A stretch of DNA of 64,000 bases from Paraburkholderia sp. (GTDB lineage: Bacteria; Pseudomonadota; Gammaproteobacteria; Burkholderiales; Burkholderiaceae). How positions within the stretch are numbered: position 1 is the stretch's first letter; each line of letters starts with the position of its first letter. Below the pieces are notes generated by a model that was given only the letters and a program-made list of their open reading frames with translations, did not search any database and was not told the origin of the DNA. This document shows positions 10,239 through 19,908 of this stretch, one piece after another. The stretch spans positions 62,001 through 126,000 of the forward strand of contig SCRN01000034.1 in assembly GCA_004322045.1 (NCBI GenBank). The letters are read 5' to 3'. The translations under genes were made by a program, and so were the position numbers.

Positions 10239-11126
10239 TCAATCCAATTCGCGCAGAAATTCGTCGATGTGGCGATTGAACGCACTGGGGTGTGCCAGAT
10301 TCATTCCATGCGAAGCGCCGCGTATCGTATGGCGCCGAACGTCAGGTAGCCAACCCTCGAGCATGGCGACGTTGCGCCGAAACAAGTCGGGGCTCTTCTC
10401 GCCGTCGATCAGGAGCGTCGGGAACCTCAAGCTCCATGCGTCTTCGCGCCGGTAGACGGGCAGCGGGTCCTTGAATTGCAACGGCAGCGTAGACGCATTG
10501 TCCAGCGCCATCGCGCGAAACGCCTGCGTGCTCTTGGCCCACGAGCCGACCCGGCTTACCGAGTCGACGAAGAGCTGCACGCCGGGCTCGGTATGCCCCT
10601 GTTCGATCAATTGAGCGGCGCGCGCACGCAGCGCATTGACCGTATCGGGCAGCACGGCATGGGGCTGCCCCGGCGCCGACAGCGGGCCGCCCGGATCGGC
10701 GAGCGTGAGCGTGTGCAGGTGCTGGGGATGACGCACGGCGAATTGAAACGCTACCGCACCCCCGCGCGAATGGGCGACAACGTGCGCCGGACCGCCGCCG
10801 AGCTTTTCGAGGAATTGGGCGAGCTCGTCGGCGTGCCTGCTCCAACTGAACGGATACGTACGCGGCAAACCCGGCAGCGGCCAATAATGCGTCAAGCTCA
10901 CGGCGACGCAACGGTAGCGGCCCGATAAGCCGTCAAGTTGCGGCTGCCAATACCGATAATCGCAAAGCGAGCCGTGCACGAATAGGACGAGCGGGCCGGC
11001 GCCGCGCTCGACGTAAGGCATGCGCAGGCCATTGTCGAGCGCAATCGAGCGGACTTCGTCGACAGGCGCCGCCGCGACGCGGCGCGCATTAGCGGAGTGA
11101 GCAGTCATGAGCGCAGCCTCGCTCAT
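10239..11126 (-). CDS. Alpha/beta hydrolase
   Basis: A 295-residue alpha/beta-hydrolase-fold enzyme. The oxyanion region LVLFVHGSLCDYRYW, nucleophile elbow VAHSRGGAVAF, acid strand TLLIDGEKSPDLF and catalytic His in GASHGMNLAHP are all present. The substrate is unknown. I place the start at the ATG at 11126 because it overlaps the stop of the upstream MOSC gene as ATGA, a usual sign of translational coupling. A second ATG lies at 11108. Reading further upstream only translates MOSC-gene sequence in another frame. Coupling suggests joint expression with the MOSC protein, but no shared pathway is evident. Confidence 0.85.
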   Translation of the reverse strand: MSEAALMTAHSANARRVAAAPVDEVRSIALDNGLRMPYVERGAGPLVLFVHGSLCDYRYWQPQLDGLSGRYRCVAVSLTHYWPLPGLPRTYPFSWSRHADELAQFLEKLGGGPAHVVAHSRGGAVAFQFAVRHPQHLHTLTLADPGGPLSAPGQPHAVLPDTVNALRARAAQLIEQGHTEPGVQLFVDSVSRVGSWAKSTQAFRAMALDNASTLPLQFKDPLPVYRREDAWSLRFPTLLIDGEKSPDLFRRNVAMLEGWLPDVRRHTIRGASHGMNLAHPSAFNRHIDEFLRELD

Positions 11127-11992
11127 GCATCGAAGCGCAGCTCGGTGTCGACCGTTTGACCGACCTCCAATGTGCCGCCAACGCCGGCGAGAATGATGGC
11201 GTTCTGCCCGAATGTGAGCGCGCCGTCCATGCGGCTGTCTGCGCGGTAGGTGCGCATCGTATCGGTCGGTTCCGTCGGCCAGCGCGGGTCGGGCATGCCG
11301 CGGGCTTGATCGATCGTCGGAATTGGGCAGCGCGTGCAAGGCTTGACGATGCGCAGCGCGATCTCCCCGCTCGCCGCAGCAATGGATAAGGACTCGGTGT
11401 AGTCCTCTTCGTAAGCGGGCATTCCCTCGATGACGAGGTTCGGCCGAAAACGATTCATCGGAATCGGGTCGACGCCCTTGCTTGCCAAACGCGCGTTCAA
11501 GTCGTCGAGCGAGGCCTTGCCGAGCACGAGTAGCGGAAAGCCATCGGCGAAGTATACGTTCGCCGTGACCTCGCCCGTCCAGTCGCGGCTCGCCAGCCGT
11601 TCATAGCCCGGCTCGAAGCGCACGAGGCGCACCGGCTCGCCGAGGAAATCGGAGAACCAGCGCTCAGCCCCCGGCCCTGCATCCAGCGCCGGCACTGTAT
11701 CGCCCCAGACCGAAGCCGCGACGACGGGTGCCCCCACGAGCGCGGCAGCATCGAGCGCAAGATGCAGCGTATCCATGCCGGGCGCGCGAACGGCCAGCGC
11801 GTCGCCTTCGAAGGCCGGCTGAACCAGCGCTAGGCGTGCATGCGTGCGTTGACTGATGAAGCGGCCGCGCGCATCCATCACCATCCAGTTGCGATCGTAC
11901 TCGAGGCCGTAATGGGTAAGGCGCACAGCGTCGCGGGCGATTGCGGCACACGACTTGATGGGATAAACGTTGAGTTGGCTGATCGAGGGCAT
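11123..11992 (-). CDS. MOSC domain protein (YcbX/mARC-like, without ferredoxin domain)
   Basis: A 289-residue protein with an N-terminal beta-barrel MOSC_N domain (MPSISQLNVYPIKSC, about 1-115) and a MOSC domain (about 125-285). The conserved cysteine motif VKPCTRCPIPTID near residue 220 matches the molybdenum-cofactor ligand region of YcbX and mARC enzymes, which reduce N-hydroxylated compounds. E. coli YcbX has an extra C-terminal 2Fe-2S domain that is absent here, so another electron donor would be needed. The gene overlaps the following hydrolase by 4 bp. Moco reductase activity is inferred from the family. Confidence 0.85.
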   Translation of the reverse strand: MPSISQLNVYPIKSCAAIARDAVRLTHYGLEYDRNWMVMDARGRFISQRTHARLALVQPAFEGDALAVRAPGMDTLHLALDAAALVGAPVVAASVWGDTVPALDAGPGAERWFSDFLGEPVRLVRFEPGYERLASRDWTGEVTANVYFADGFPLLVLGKASLDDLNARLASKGVDPIPMNRFRPNLVIEGMPAYEEDYTESLSIAAASGEIALRIVKPCTRCPIPTIDQARGMPDPRWPTEPTDTMRTYRADSRMDGALTFGQNAIILAGVGGTLEVGQTVDTELRFDA

Positions 11993-12179
11993 AAACGGCC
12001 GGCGCGAGCGAACGCAGAAAGCGAAATAGGGATGGTACCACCGGGGCAGCCGTCTTTCGGCTCCCGCTCATCCCAGCCCAGATCGGCCCGCATCGGGCTG
12101 ATCCGGCCGCGCCGCTGCGCGGGGCGCTGCCCGAGCGGCTCGCGTTCAATCGCGCCTAGGCTGTGTGGAATTTTCCGAT

Positions 12180-13217
12180 TTATTGCAGGAATGAAGCCGA
12201 ATCGACATAGTCGACCGCCGCACCCGCCCCGCGGACGGCGCAGGTGAGCGGCTCGTCCGCAATACGCACGGCGAGTCCGGTTTCATCGCAAAGCCGTTTG
12301 TCGAGATTGGCCAACAACGCGCCCCCGCCCGTCAGCACGATTCCGGTATCGGCGATGTCGGTGATGAGTTCGGGCGGTGCGTTCTCGAGCGCATTCTTGA
12401 CGGCGCCGATGACGGTTTTCAGCGGCACGGCCAGCGCCTCGGCCACATCGTGGTTGGTCAGCTCGACCGTGCGCGGCAGGCCGTCGTTCAAGCTGCGTCC
12501 GACCGCACGCATCCGCTGATGCGGCACGTCGAGCGTCGCCGTGCCGATCGTTTTCTTCACGAGTTCGGCCGTTTGATCGCCCAGAATCACGCCGTAAGTG
12601 CTGCGCACGTGGGCGATGATTGCCGCATCGAATTGGTCGCCGCCCACGCGCACCGAGGTTTGGTAGGCAACGCCGCCCAGCGAGACGACCCCGACCTCAG
12701 TGGTGCCGCCGCCGATGTCGACGACCATCGAGCCGCGCGCTTCGGAGACAGGCAGCCCGGCCCCGACCGCGGCAGCCAGCGATTCGCCGATCAGCGTCAC
12801 TTTGGCGGCTCCGGCGGCCAGCGCTGCCTCGCGGATTGCGCGCCGCTCGACCGCCGTCGCATTCGAAGGGACGCAAATCGTGAACTCGGCTCTGCGGCCG
12901 AACATCGAGCGCAGTTGCGCCATATCGATGAACTCGCGAAACATGCGCTCGGCAGCGGAAAAATTGGCGATGACGCCATGGCGCATCGGCCGCACGGCTT
13001 CGACGTTGCCGGGCGAGCGCCCGAGCAATTGCTTCGCTTGATCGCCGACCGCGGTCACGCGGCCCTGGCCGACATCCGTGTTCTTCTGGAAGCAGACGAC
13101 CGACGGCTGGTTCAAGACGATACCTTTGCCGCGTGTGTAGATGAGCGTGTTGGCCGTGCCGAGATCGACCGCCACACCTTGCGGGAACAGTCGATTGAAG
13201 AATGCATGATGCGACAT
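12180..13217 (-). CDS. MreB/Mbl-family actin-like protein, stand-alone paralogue
   Basis: A 345-residue actin-fold protein close to the usual MreB length. Phosphate-1 VAVDLGTANTLIYT, phosphate-2 GSMVVDIGGGTTEVGVVSLGG and the adenosine-binding DTGIVLTGGGALLANLDKRL are intact, so ATP binding is likely. MreB filaments guide lateral wall synthesis under the inner membrane. The main mreB normally heads an mreBCD-mrdAB operon. This copy has none of those partners and faces a UbiB-like gene instead, so it is probably a secondary paralogue. Start chosen at the ATG at 13217 (MSHHAFFNRLFPQG); the ATG 15 bp upstream is possible. Confidence 0.88.
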   Translation of the reverse strand: MSHHAFFNRLFPQGVAVDLGTANTLIYTRGKGIVLNQPSVVCFQKNTDVGQGRVTAVGDQAKQLLGRSPGNVEAVRPMRHGVIANFSAAERMFREFIDMAQLRSMFGRRAEFTICVPSNATAVERRAIREAALAAGAAKVTLIGESLAAAVGAGLPVSEARGSMVVDIGGGTTEVGVVSLGGVAYQTSVRVGGDQFDAAIIAHVRSTYGVILGDQTAELVKKTIGTATLDVPHQRMRAVGRSLNDGLPRTVELTNHDVAEALAVPLKTVIGAVKNALENAPPELITDIADTGIVLTGGGALLANLDKRLCDETGLAVRIADEPLTCAVRGAGAAVDYVDSASFLQ

Positions 13218-13498
13218 CGTTGACTCTCTCATGGATGACAACAACGACGTACGTCCCGTCGAAACAGGCGAGGCGCACGTTGTGCTCGTTGCGGGTAAGC
13301 ACCGACGGGCCGATGCCCCCTTTACGGCAACGCGAGGCATAACTTTAGGGTCAGTAGAGTTTTTTCTCGTTGTGCACCGCCGCAACATGCCGCCTTCATC
13401 TAGCTTTCGGTGACATCCATGCATGCACGCGGCGCGCGGCTCGTGGCATGCTTGCCGTCCGTATCCTTCCAAACTTGTCCGGCCTTCCGCTTCCTTTC

Positions 13499-15082
13499 AT
13501 GCGCACTACGTTTCGCCGGCTGCTCTTGTTGTGGTTCGCGCTGCGCTACGGCGTGCGCCTGCTATGGTCCGCCGCGCCTCGCGAGCACCGCTTACATTGG
13601 GTCGCGACGCTAGCGCTCCGGATGCACGCGTCCCCGGATGCAAGAGAAGCGCTGCATAGAGCGCTCCCGCTACTGGGGCCGCTCGCCAGCGCCTTCGCTG
13701 CCCGATCCGCGCAGGATCCGCAAGCGCTCGCCCGCTCCCTGCACGAGGCGTTCGATCTGATCGCCCGCACCGAAACGGCGCTCGCTGCGCCGCTCCCTGC
13801 CGACGCCGTGCTGCCCGCGCTGCGCGCGGCGCTGCCGCGCTCGCCCGAGCTCGCTTTCGCCGCCATCGATCTCGTCGCGCTCGACAGCGGCATCGGGGAG
13901 CAGGTGCATGCTGCCCGGTTAGCCCGGCCGGAGCGTACGACTCGCGAAGGCCGCGATTATGTCGATGTCGTCGTCAAGTTGCTCAGGGTGCAAGAGATCG
14001 AGCGCATCGACGACGACATCGCCGTGCTCGGATGGGTCGCCCGCTGGCTCGACCGCTTTCTGCCGGCGGCGCGCGCGTTGCGGTCGTATCCACTGACGCA
14101 AGCCCTTGCGGCCGAAGTGCAACGCCGCTTCGACCTACGTGCCGAGGCGGCGAATCTGTCGCAGACGGGGCAGCATTTGCGCAACGACGAGCGCGTCGTC
14201 GTACCGGACGTCGTCTGGGAACTGAGCAGCGACCATGCGCTCGTCATCGAGCACATCGAAACGCTCGCATTGAACGATCTGGACGCCCTGCGCCGGCGCG
14301 GCATCGATCTAGAGGCGCTGGCCGAGCGCGTCGTGGAAGTGATCGTCGAACAGGCGTTCTCCCACGGTTTTTTCCATGCCGCTCTGGACGCCGAACGCAT
14401 GCGCGTGAGCGTCGAGCCTGCCACGTTCGGCAAGCTGGTGTTCGGCGACGGCAAAACCATGACGACGATCAGTGAGCCGGAACGCGAATTCTTCATTCAT
14501 GGCGCTTGCGCGTTGTTCGAGCAGGAGTATGGCCAGTTGGCGGCGATGCACCGCCAAGCCGGTCACGTCGCCCCCGAGACGCGCAGCGAAGTCTTGGAAG
14601 CGGAACTGCGCACGCGCGCGGAGCCCCATTTCGCCGCAACGATCGACGCTCGTTCGGCCGCCTCGCTCTTGCAACACCTGCTCGACGCTGTCGAGCCATT
14701 CGACGGCAAAGTCTCTGCGGCGCTGACGCTCTCGCATCAAGCGCTAGCGCGGGCCGAATCGATCGCGCGCACGCTGGCGCCGAGCCTGGACACCTCGGCC
14801 ATCGTCAAAGGCTCGCTCGAGGCGCTGGCCCGAGAGGATGCCGGACACCGCGGCTGGATCAAACGCCTTTCGCGCGAATTGCCCCATCTGGCGACGATGC
14901 CGCGTCTGCCGACGCTGCTCGCGCAACGTCTTCAGCATTGGCACGAGCACCACGAACAGCGCGATTCGGTCGTCTCGCTCGCACAACTGCGGCGCGAGCA
15001 GGTTCTCACGCGACGCTTACTGTGGGCCTGTGCGCTGGGCGGCATGCTGCTCGGCGCGGGAGCGATCTGGCTGGGACGATGA
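13499..15082 (+). CDS. UbiB/ABC1-like protein with degenerate kinase motifs
   Basis: A protein of about 527 residues from the ATG at 13499. The middle follows the UbiB/ABC1 pattern: VVVKLLRVQEIE (Lys160), FDLRAEAANLSQTGQHLRND, VVPDVVWELSSDHALVIEHIETL, and GIDLEALAERVVEVIVEQAFSHGFFHA. The catalytic parts are missing. The KxGQ loop is not found, the expected HxDxHPGN is HAALDAER (293-300), and the DFG region reads LVFGDG. The C-terminus ends in a membrane helix (LLWACALGGMLLGAGAIWLG). It is therefore probably a membrane-bound pseudokinase or scaffold of the UbiB family rather than the ubiquinone-biosynthesis UbiB. An earlier ATG lies at 13448. It is divergent from the solo mreB gene. Confidence 0.7.
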   Translation: MRTTFRRLLLLWFALRYGVRLLWSAAPREHRLHWVATLALRMHASPDAREALHRALPLLGPLASAFAARSAQDPQALARSLHEAFDLIARTETALAAPLPADAVLPALRAALPRSPELAFAAIDLVALDSGIGEQVHAARLARPERTTREGRDYVDVVVKLLRVQEIERIDDDIAVLGWVARWLDRFLPAARALRSYPLTQALAAEVQRRFDLRAEAANLSQTGQHLRNDERVVVPDVVWELSSDHALVIEHIETLALNDLDALRRRGIDLEALAERVVEVIVEQAFSHGFFHAALDAERMRVSVEPATFGKLVFGDGKTMTTISEPEREFFIHGACALFEQEYGQLAAMHRQAGHVAPETRSEVLEAELRTRAEPHFAATIDARSAASLLQHLLDAVEPFDGKVSAALTLSHQALARAESIARTLAPSLDTSAIVKGSLEALAREDAGHRGWIKRLSRELPHLATMPRLPTLLAQRLQHWHEHHEQRDSVVSLAQLRREQVLTRRLLWACALGGMLLGAGAIWLGR

Positions 15083-15160
15083 CGCGTCGTGCCGAGAAGG
15101 TCGAACAACTTCATCGGGGTCGGGCTCGGGTCGGCGCTTCATCGAGCCCTGGTCAAAACC

Positions 15161-16246
15161 TTAGTCGGCCGTATCGGCATTGCCCTGCATCCGCGCCCGC
15201 AGCTCCCGTCGCGGCAGCGGGGACCATGCGGGCCGGGCTTTCACTCCCGAATCAATCACGACCAAATAGCGTCCGGCCCATGGGGTGACGGCACGGTCCG
15301 AATGCAAGACCCAAAAGCCGACGCCGGCGTCGGCCGCCGCCTCGTATTCGGCGTCGAGCACCCCGTAATGATCCAGGAAGCGATCGAGGGAGTTAGGGAT
15401 CCGCACGCAACCTTTCGAGTGGCGAATGCCGAGCAAGGGCTCGAGCTTGTCGGGGTCGGTGGCATGCATTTGAAAACGCATCGACGATATTCCACCCTTG
15501 CCCCAACCGCGCTCGGCATCGGTCCAGCCGAAATCGAAAATTCGCATGTCGCGCGCGCCGTAGCCGCGAATGCCGTTTTCGTTCAGCGTGCCTTCCGCTC
15601 GAAAATCCATGTTGCTAGGCGTGTGCTCGAATACGCCCAGCGGCGTGACGAAATGGTCGTAGCGGCCCGGCCACCCCGTGGAGACCGGCGAGGCGCCAAT
15701 CAGTGTCCACTTGCCGGCCGGGTCGCCGCGGAAATAAATGAACAGTGCTTGCACGTTGGGATTGCGGTCGACGAGCACCACGTACTGTCGCGCCAGCGCG
15801 CCAAGCCCCTTGCCGGTCAATGCGGCTTGCAGCCGCTCCCCGTACGCCGACTGATCGGCGGGCGGGATCGCCAAGCGCCGCGTCACGTCGCTTTCGAATT
15901 GGCTGGCAAGTTGGAGCGCGCCGCGCGGGTCCAGATGAGCGGCAACGTCGGCGGCATGCTTGGCAGCGGCCAATACGGCCGACGCCACGGCCGAGGCGGC
16001 AGCCGATGCTGCAGGCGTCGAAGCCGAAGCCGATGCTGAAGGCGTCGAAGCCGAAACCGATGCGGACGAGGCCACCTCCGCACCCAGGGTGTATGCCGGC
16101 CAAGCCAGCAACGCGCCAATAACCGCCCGAACGGCCACAGTCGCGCAGCGAGATTGTTTGTGGTTTCCTCTATAACTTTGCCTATCCGAGCCTTCGTTGT
16201 TTGCCGCCCTGCCGTCCGGACGGCGCTCCGGACGCCTGCCGGCCAT
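15161..16246 (-). CDS. L,D-transpeptidase family protein (YkuD domain)
   Basis: An envelope enzyme of the L,D-transpeptidase family, which makes or edits 3-3 peptidoglycan links or attaches proteins. The YkuD catalytic motif HSKGCVRIPNSLDRF is near the C-terminus with Cys as nucleophile, preceded by MRFQMHATDPDKLEPLLG. The N-terminal part has a signal-like helix (AVRAVIGALLAWPAYTLGA) followed by a Ser/Ala/Pro-rich linker with repeats. The start is uncertain. An ATG at 16246 gives an unusually long n-region, a GTG at 16138 gives a textbook signal peptide but no good ribosome-binding site, and an ATG at 16318 is also open. Domain assignment is secure. Confidence 0.82.
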   Translation of the reverse strand: MAGRRPERRPDGRAANNEGSDRQSYRGNHKQSRCATVAVRAVIGALLAWPAYTLGAEVASSASVSASTPSASASASTPAASAAASAVASAVLAAAKHAADVAAHLDPRGALQLASQFESDVTRRLAIPPADQSAYGERLQAALTGKGLGALARQYVVLVDRNPNVQALFIYFRGDPAGKWTLIGASPVSTGWPGRYDHFVTPLGVFEHTPSNMDFRAEGTLNENGIRGYGARDMRIFDFGWTDAERGWGKGGISSMRFQMHATDPDKLEPLLGIRHSKGCVRIPNSLDRFLDHYGVLDAEYEAAADAGVGFWVLHSDRAVTPWAGRYLVVIDSGVKARPAWSPLPRRELRARMQGNADTAD

Positions 16247-16488
16247 TCTTACATCGGTCATCAATGGTAATCGCCAAAAGTTGCTTGCCCCCGGCAATGA
16301 AGCAAGAGGCATGCTCATCGTCGACCAACCCAGCAGCTACCCCGGCAGCCTCTTGGCGACGCAAAACAAGGGCAGTGCCGATCGGCGTCGGCGCTGCCGC
16401 GTCTACTTACCAGCGGGACCTAGGCTACTCCCGCGCAATCGCATGTGCCGCATGTGCCTCCTGCGACTTGCCGCTCGTCAACGGCCGC

Positions 16489-18150
16489 TCACGAACGATG
16501 CCGCTGCTGCAACGTCCGCACACGCGCCATCGCAGGCGCATCGGCGCCCACGGTGTCGTACATCTTTGCCAGATCGGCCTTGAGCGCTGTGCGTGAGCCG
16601 CCGTCGAGATAAACCATGTGCCCCGACGGATAAAACCGCGCCGACAAATTATTGCGGACCGTCTGCTCGATCAACGGCATCTGCTGCAAATCGATCACCG
16701 TCTGATAGAACGGCGTCACGAAATCGTAAAAGCCGTTGGCCGACAGCACCTTCAGATCGATATTGAGCGCCATCACCGCGGCCAAGTCGCCCGCCGTATA
16801 GAGGATGATGTTCCCGTGCGCATCCTTGCCCTTTTGCTCGCCGGTCGGGTCGGTGTGACTGAAATCCCAATACTTGAAAGCCTGATCGTTCAAGTCGGTG
16901 AACGACGAGGTGGACGTGTACTTCAACTGCTCGTTCAGGTACTCGTTCCACATCGTCGTGTAGACGCCCGAAACCGCCGTCATCGTCGGATCGTTGCCAC
17001 CCGAGTTGGGATCGATTTGCCCCGCGATGCCGGTGTCGATCGCCGTCACGCGCCCGTCATAGGCGCCGAGCGCCATCCCCTTGGACTTGAGCAGCGTCGT
17101 CAAAAACAGCGAATTGCCGCGACTGTCGTAGCCGGCGATGTCCAAGCTCCACGCAAGCAGCGTCACCTTATCGATACCGGTGTACTGCGATAGTTTTTCG
17201 ACCACGGTGTCGTCTGTCTGCGGGAACTTGCGCAGGGCAGTAAGGTAGTCGGCGCGGGCGAACTGCGCCACTTCTTCGACGAACGCACCGAGATCCGAGG
17301 GCCTCGGCGCGATACCGAGCCGCTTGTGGTACCAAGCATCGGCTGCTGCTGTCGGCAATCCGCCCACCGGATTGCCCGCTTGCGCGTAATCGAGGATCGA
17401 CGACTGCAGCGTCACGCCGTTCAAATCGATGCCGTCCTCGTGCAGCATGTACGCGAGCACGCAACTGCGCGCGGTGCCGTAGGACTCCCCGAACAAGTAT
17501 TTCGGCGAGTTCCAGCGATCGTTCTTCGTCAGAAACCGCTTGATGAATTGCTTGATCGAGCGCGCGTCCTGATCCACGCCCCAGAAGTCGCGATTCTTAT
17601 TCGGCGCAATGGCCGCCGAATAACCCGTCCCGACCGGATTGATGAAGACGAGATCGCTGCGATCGAGCAAGCTGTCGGGATTGTCCTCGAGCGTATAAGG
17701 CGCCGGGGGCGTAAAACTGGGCATTGACGTCTTGATGCGCTTAGGCGCGAACGAGCCGAGCAGAACGAAGACCGCGGACGAACCCGGTCCGCCGTTATAG
17801 AAAAATGTGACGGGCCGCGTCTGTTCCTGCTGCTTGTCCTCTGTGAACGCAACGTAGAACATTTTTGCGTTCGGCTTCGAACTCGATTCGTCGACCGTGA
17901 CCAAATGGCCGGCCGTCGCCGTGTAGTCGATCTTCCTGCCGCCGATCGTAATGGAGTGGTGAGTGATGGCCGCCGTTTCGCTCGTATCCGTGACGAAGTC
18001 GTCGGGCCCCTTCCCGTAGGCGAGCTCGTCGTAGAAAGGCTGGTCCCCCTGCTGACGATTCAAGAAAACATGCGGCATCGAGGCTCTGCCCGGCGACGGC
18101 GCGCGAGCGTTGTGCGGCGACGGTTGCGGGCTGCCCGTATCGGAATTCAT
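16489..18150 (-). CDS. S10 family serine carboxypeptidase-like peptidase
   Basis: A 553-residue peptidase of the carboxypeptidase Y-like S10 family. The oxyanion segment FFYNGGPGSSAVFVLLGSFAP (117-137), catalytic Ser223 in FGESYGTARS, the aspartate region SANGFYDFVTPF and catalytic His in PSGHMVYLDGGSR are visible. S10 enzymes remove C-terminal residues and work best at acid pH. No signal peptide is present in the Pro/Ser-rich N-terminus, which is odd for a family mostly secreted or vacuolar. Start at the ATG at 18150 is supported by GGAG 9 bp upstream; an ATG 30 bp upstream is less likely. Next to an S53 peptidase on the same strand. Confidence 0.87.
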   Translation of the reverse strand: MNSDTGSPQPSPHNARAPSPGRASMPHVFLNRQQGDQPFYDELAYGKGPDDFVTDTSETAAITHHSITIGGRKIDYTATAGHLVTVDESSSKPNAKMFYVAFTEDKQQEQTRPVTFFYNGGPGSSAVFVLLGSFAPKRIKTSMPSFTPPAPYTLEDNPDSLLDRSDLVFINPVGTGYSAAIAPNKNRDFWGVDQDARSIKQFIKRFLTKNDRWNSPKYLFGESYGTARSCVLAYMLHEDGIDLNGVTLQSSILDYAQAGNPVGGLPTAAADAWYHKRLGIAPRPSDLGAFVEEVAQFARADYLTALRKFPQTDDTVVEKLSQYTGIDKVTLLAWSLDIAGYDSRGNSLFLTTLLKSKGMALGAYDGRVTAIDTGIAGQIDPNSGGNDPTMTAVSGVYTTMWNEYLNEQLKYTSTSSFTDLNDQAFKYWDFSHTDPTGEQKGKDAHGNIILYTAGDLAAVMALNIDLKVLSANGFYDFVTPFYQTVIDLQQMPLIEQTVRNNLSARFYPSGHMVYLDGGSRTALKADLAKMYDTVGADAPAMARVRTLQQRHRS

Positions 18151-18294
18151 CGTAATCGCTCCATCGGTTATGGCCGGCACGCGGGTCCGAGCGCATGCAC
18201 CGGCTGCGTTGGCGAACTACCCCTCTTTGCCCGCGCGACGCGACCGGACGCGCGGACGAGAAGACCTATCCAGAAAACCTATTCAATCGACCCT

Positions 18295-19908
18295 CTACCG
18301 CTTGCCGCCGGACTGACCGCCTGATGCCGGCGCCGACGCGTTCAATGCGTCGGCAATGCGACGGCCGTTGGGGCTGCCGAGGCCCGTGCAAGCGTCCCAC
18401 CCCGCCGCAGCTGCATAGCTACCGTTATTGCCCGAAGTGATGTCGTTGAACGCATGCGCCGATGCGTAGAGCTTCGCGTTCAAAAACCCCGCCGCTTTAC
18501 CTGCGTTCGCGTTGATACGCGCAATGAGCCCCGCGAAGAGCGGCGCCACGGCGCTGGTCCCTCCGACGGGCGCGCTCTGACCGTCGATAAGCACCTCGTA
18601 GCCGGAGCTCGGCGACGCGTCCGCGGCGATGTCGGGCACGCCACGCCCCGTCAACGGCGCAGCCGTGCCATCGACACGCGTCGCCTTCAAGCCTTCCTGC
18701 CAGCTGGGCAAAGCAAAGCGCGCGCTGATGCCTCCGCCCGTCGCGCCGCCCGAAGCGCCGTCGTTCCACACCACTTCTCTCGTGATCGACTTGCCCCCCG
18801 ATGCGGTCAAATGCGTGCCGCCACACGCAAGCACGTAGGGGCTTGCGGCCGGAAAGTCCACGTTGTCGGCGCCGTCGTAGGCACCGTCGCTCGAACCGCT
18901 ATCGCCCGAAGCCGCGCAAACAGTCACGCCGAGCGCCACCGCCGAGCGTAGCGTGTCGTTGAAGCTGGTGATCGCCTGCTCCGTCCACGAATGCTCCGGG
19001 CCACCCCAACTGATCGACAAGACCGATGGCTGGTTCGAGATGTCGTGCAACGCATGCGAAACGGCATCGATGAAACCAGCATCGCTGTTCGGCGAAAAGT
19101 AAACGGCGATCGTCGCCTTCGGCGCAACGGCGCCCGCGATCTCGATATCGAGCGTCACCTCGCCATCGGCGCTACTCGGATCGCCCGTGGGATGATTGCC
19201 TCCTCCATCGACCGGCACGGGCACCACACGCGGGGTTGGCACCCCGAGACGGCCGAAGTAGGCCGATAAGTCCGACGCCGCATAGCCTCCGCCCAGCTCG
19301 ATCAAGCCGATGCATTGGCCGGCGCCGTCACCGTCTGGAAAACCATAGAGCGTTGCCAGTTGCAATGGCGTGAAAGCCTGCGCGGCCGCGTGCGTCGTCA
19401 TGGGGCCGGACACGGGGCGCAGCCGAAAATGCGGTCGCGCTTGAGGCCGGTTATCAAGCCCCAGCACGGCCGTGACGACTTCGGCAATCGCTTCCGGAAG
19501 CATAATCGCGCCCGTGCGGCCGCGATAGCGCCCGAGCGCCGGATGCTCGTAGTCCGAAAGCTCCACGCCGAACGCGGCTTGAAAATGCTCGGCCGTCCCG
19601 GCTAGCACGGCTTTGGCGGCGCATGGGTCTCGCCGCTCGACGCGTAATTGGTATTCGCGCGCAAACGCTTCGAGCTTCGCGAAATCCTCGGGCGCAACGG
19701 CGAAACGCGTTTCGAATTCCTCACGCGAGAGCGGCTCCGCGTGATTTTGAGCAATGCGCCGCGCAAGATCGTCGAGTTCGCGTTCGCCGCGGCGGCGCAG
19801 CGTGACGACAACGTGCAGGGTTTCGTTCGGGTCGCTCGGACCGAGGCACTTCGAATCCGCCACGGCCGCACGATCGCTGCCGGTAAGCCTCTGTCTCGCT
19901 TTGGTCAT
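18295..19908 (-). CDS. S53 family peptidase (sedolisin / pseudomonalisin type)
   Basis: A 537-residue serine-carboxyl peptidase. The pro-domain covers about residues 25-165. In the catalytic domain Glu250 and Asp254 (DGEVTLDIE), Asp336 (AASGDSGSSDG) and Ser452 (GGTSAVAP) form the Glu-Asp-Asp-Ser set of sedolisins. The C-terminal calcium site is seen in FNDITSGNNGSY and GWDACTGLGSPNG. These enzymes are acid endopeptidases, usually exported and activated by pro-domain cleavage. The N-terminus MTKARQRLTGSDRAAV has no signal peptide. It lies 144 bp upstream of the S10 gene on the same strand. Confidence 0.9.
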   Translation of the reverse strand: MTKARQRLTGSDRAAVADSKCLGPSDPNETLHVVVTLRRRGERELDDLARRIAQNHAEPLSREEFETRFAVAPEDFAKLEAFAREYQLRVERRDPCAAKAVLAGTAEHFQAAFGVELSDYEHPALGRYRGRTGAIMLPEAIAEVVTAVLGLDNRPQARPHFRLRPVSGPMTTHAAAQAFTPLQLATLYGFPDGDGAGQCIGLIELGGGYAASDLSAYFGRLGVPTPRVVPVPVDGGGNHPTGDPSSADGEVTLDIEIAGAVAPKATIAVYFSPNSDAGFIDAVSHALHDISNQPSVLSISWGGPEHSWTEQAITSFNDTLRSAVALGVTVCAASGDSGSSDGAYDGADNVDFPAASPYVLACGGTHLTASGGKSITREVVWNDGASGGATGGGISARFALPSWQEGLKATRVDGTAAPLTGRGVPDIAADASPSSGYEVLIDGQSAPVGGTSAVAPLFAGLIARINANAGKAAGFLNAKLYASAHAFNDITSGNNGSYAAAAGWDACTGLGSPNGRRIADALNASAPASGGQSGGKR

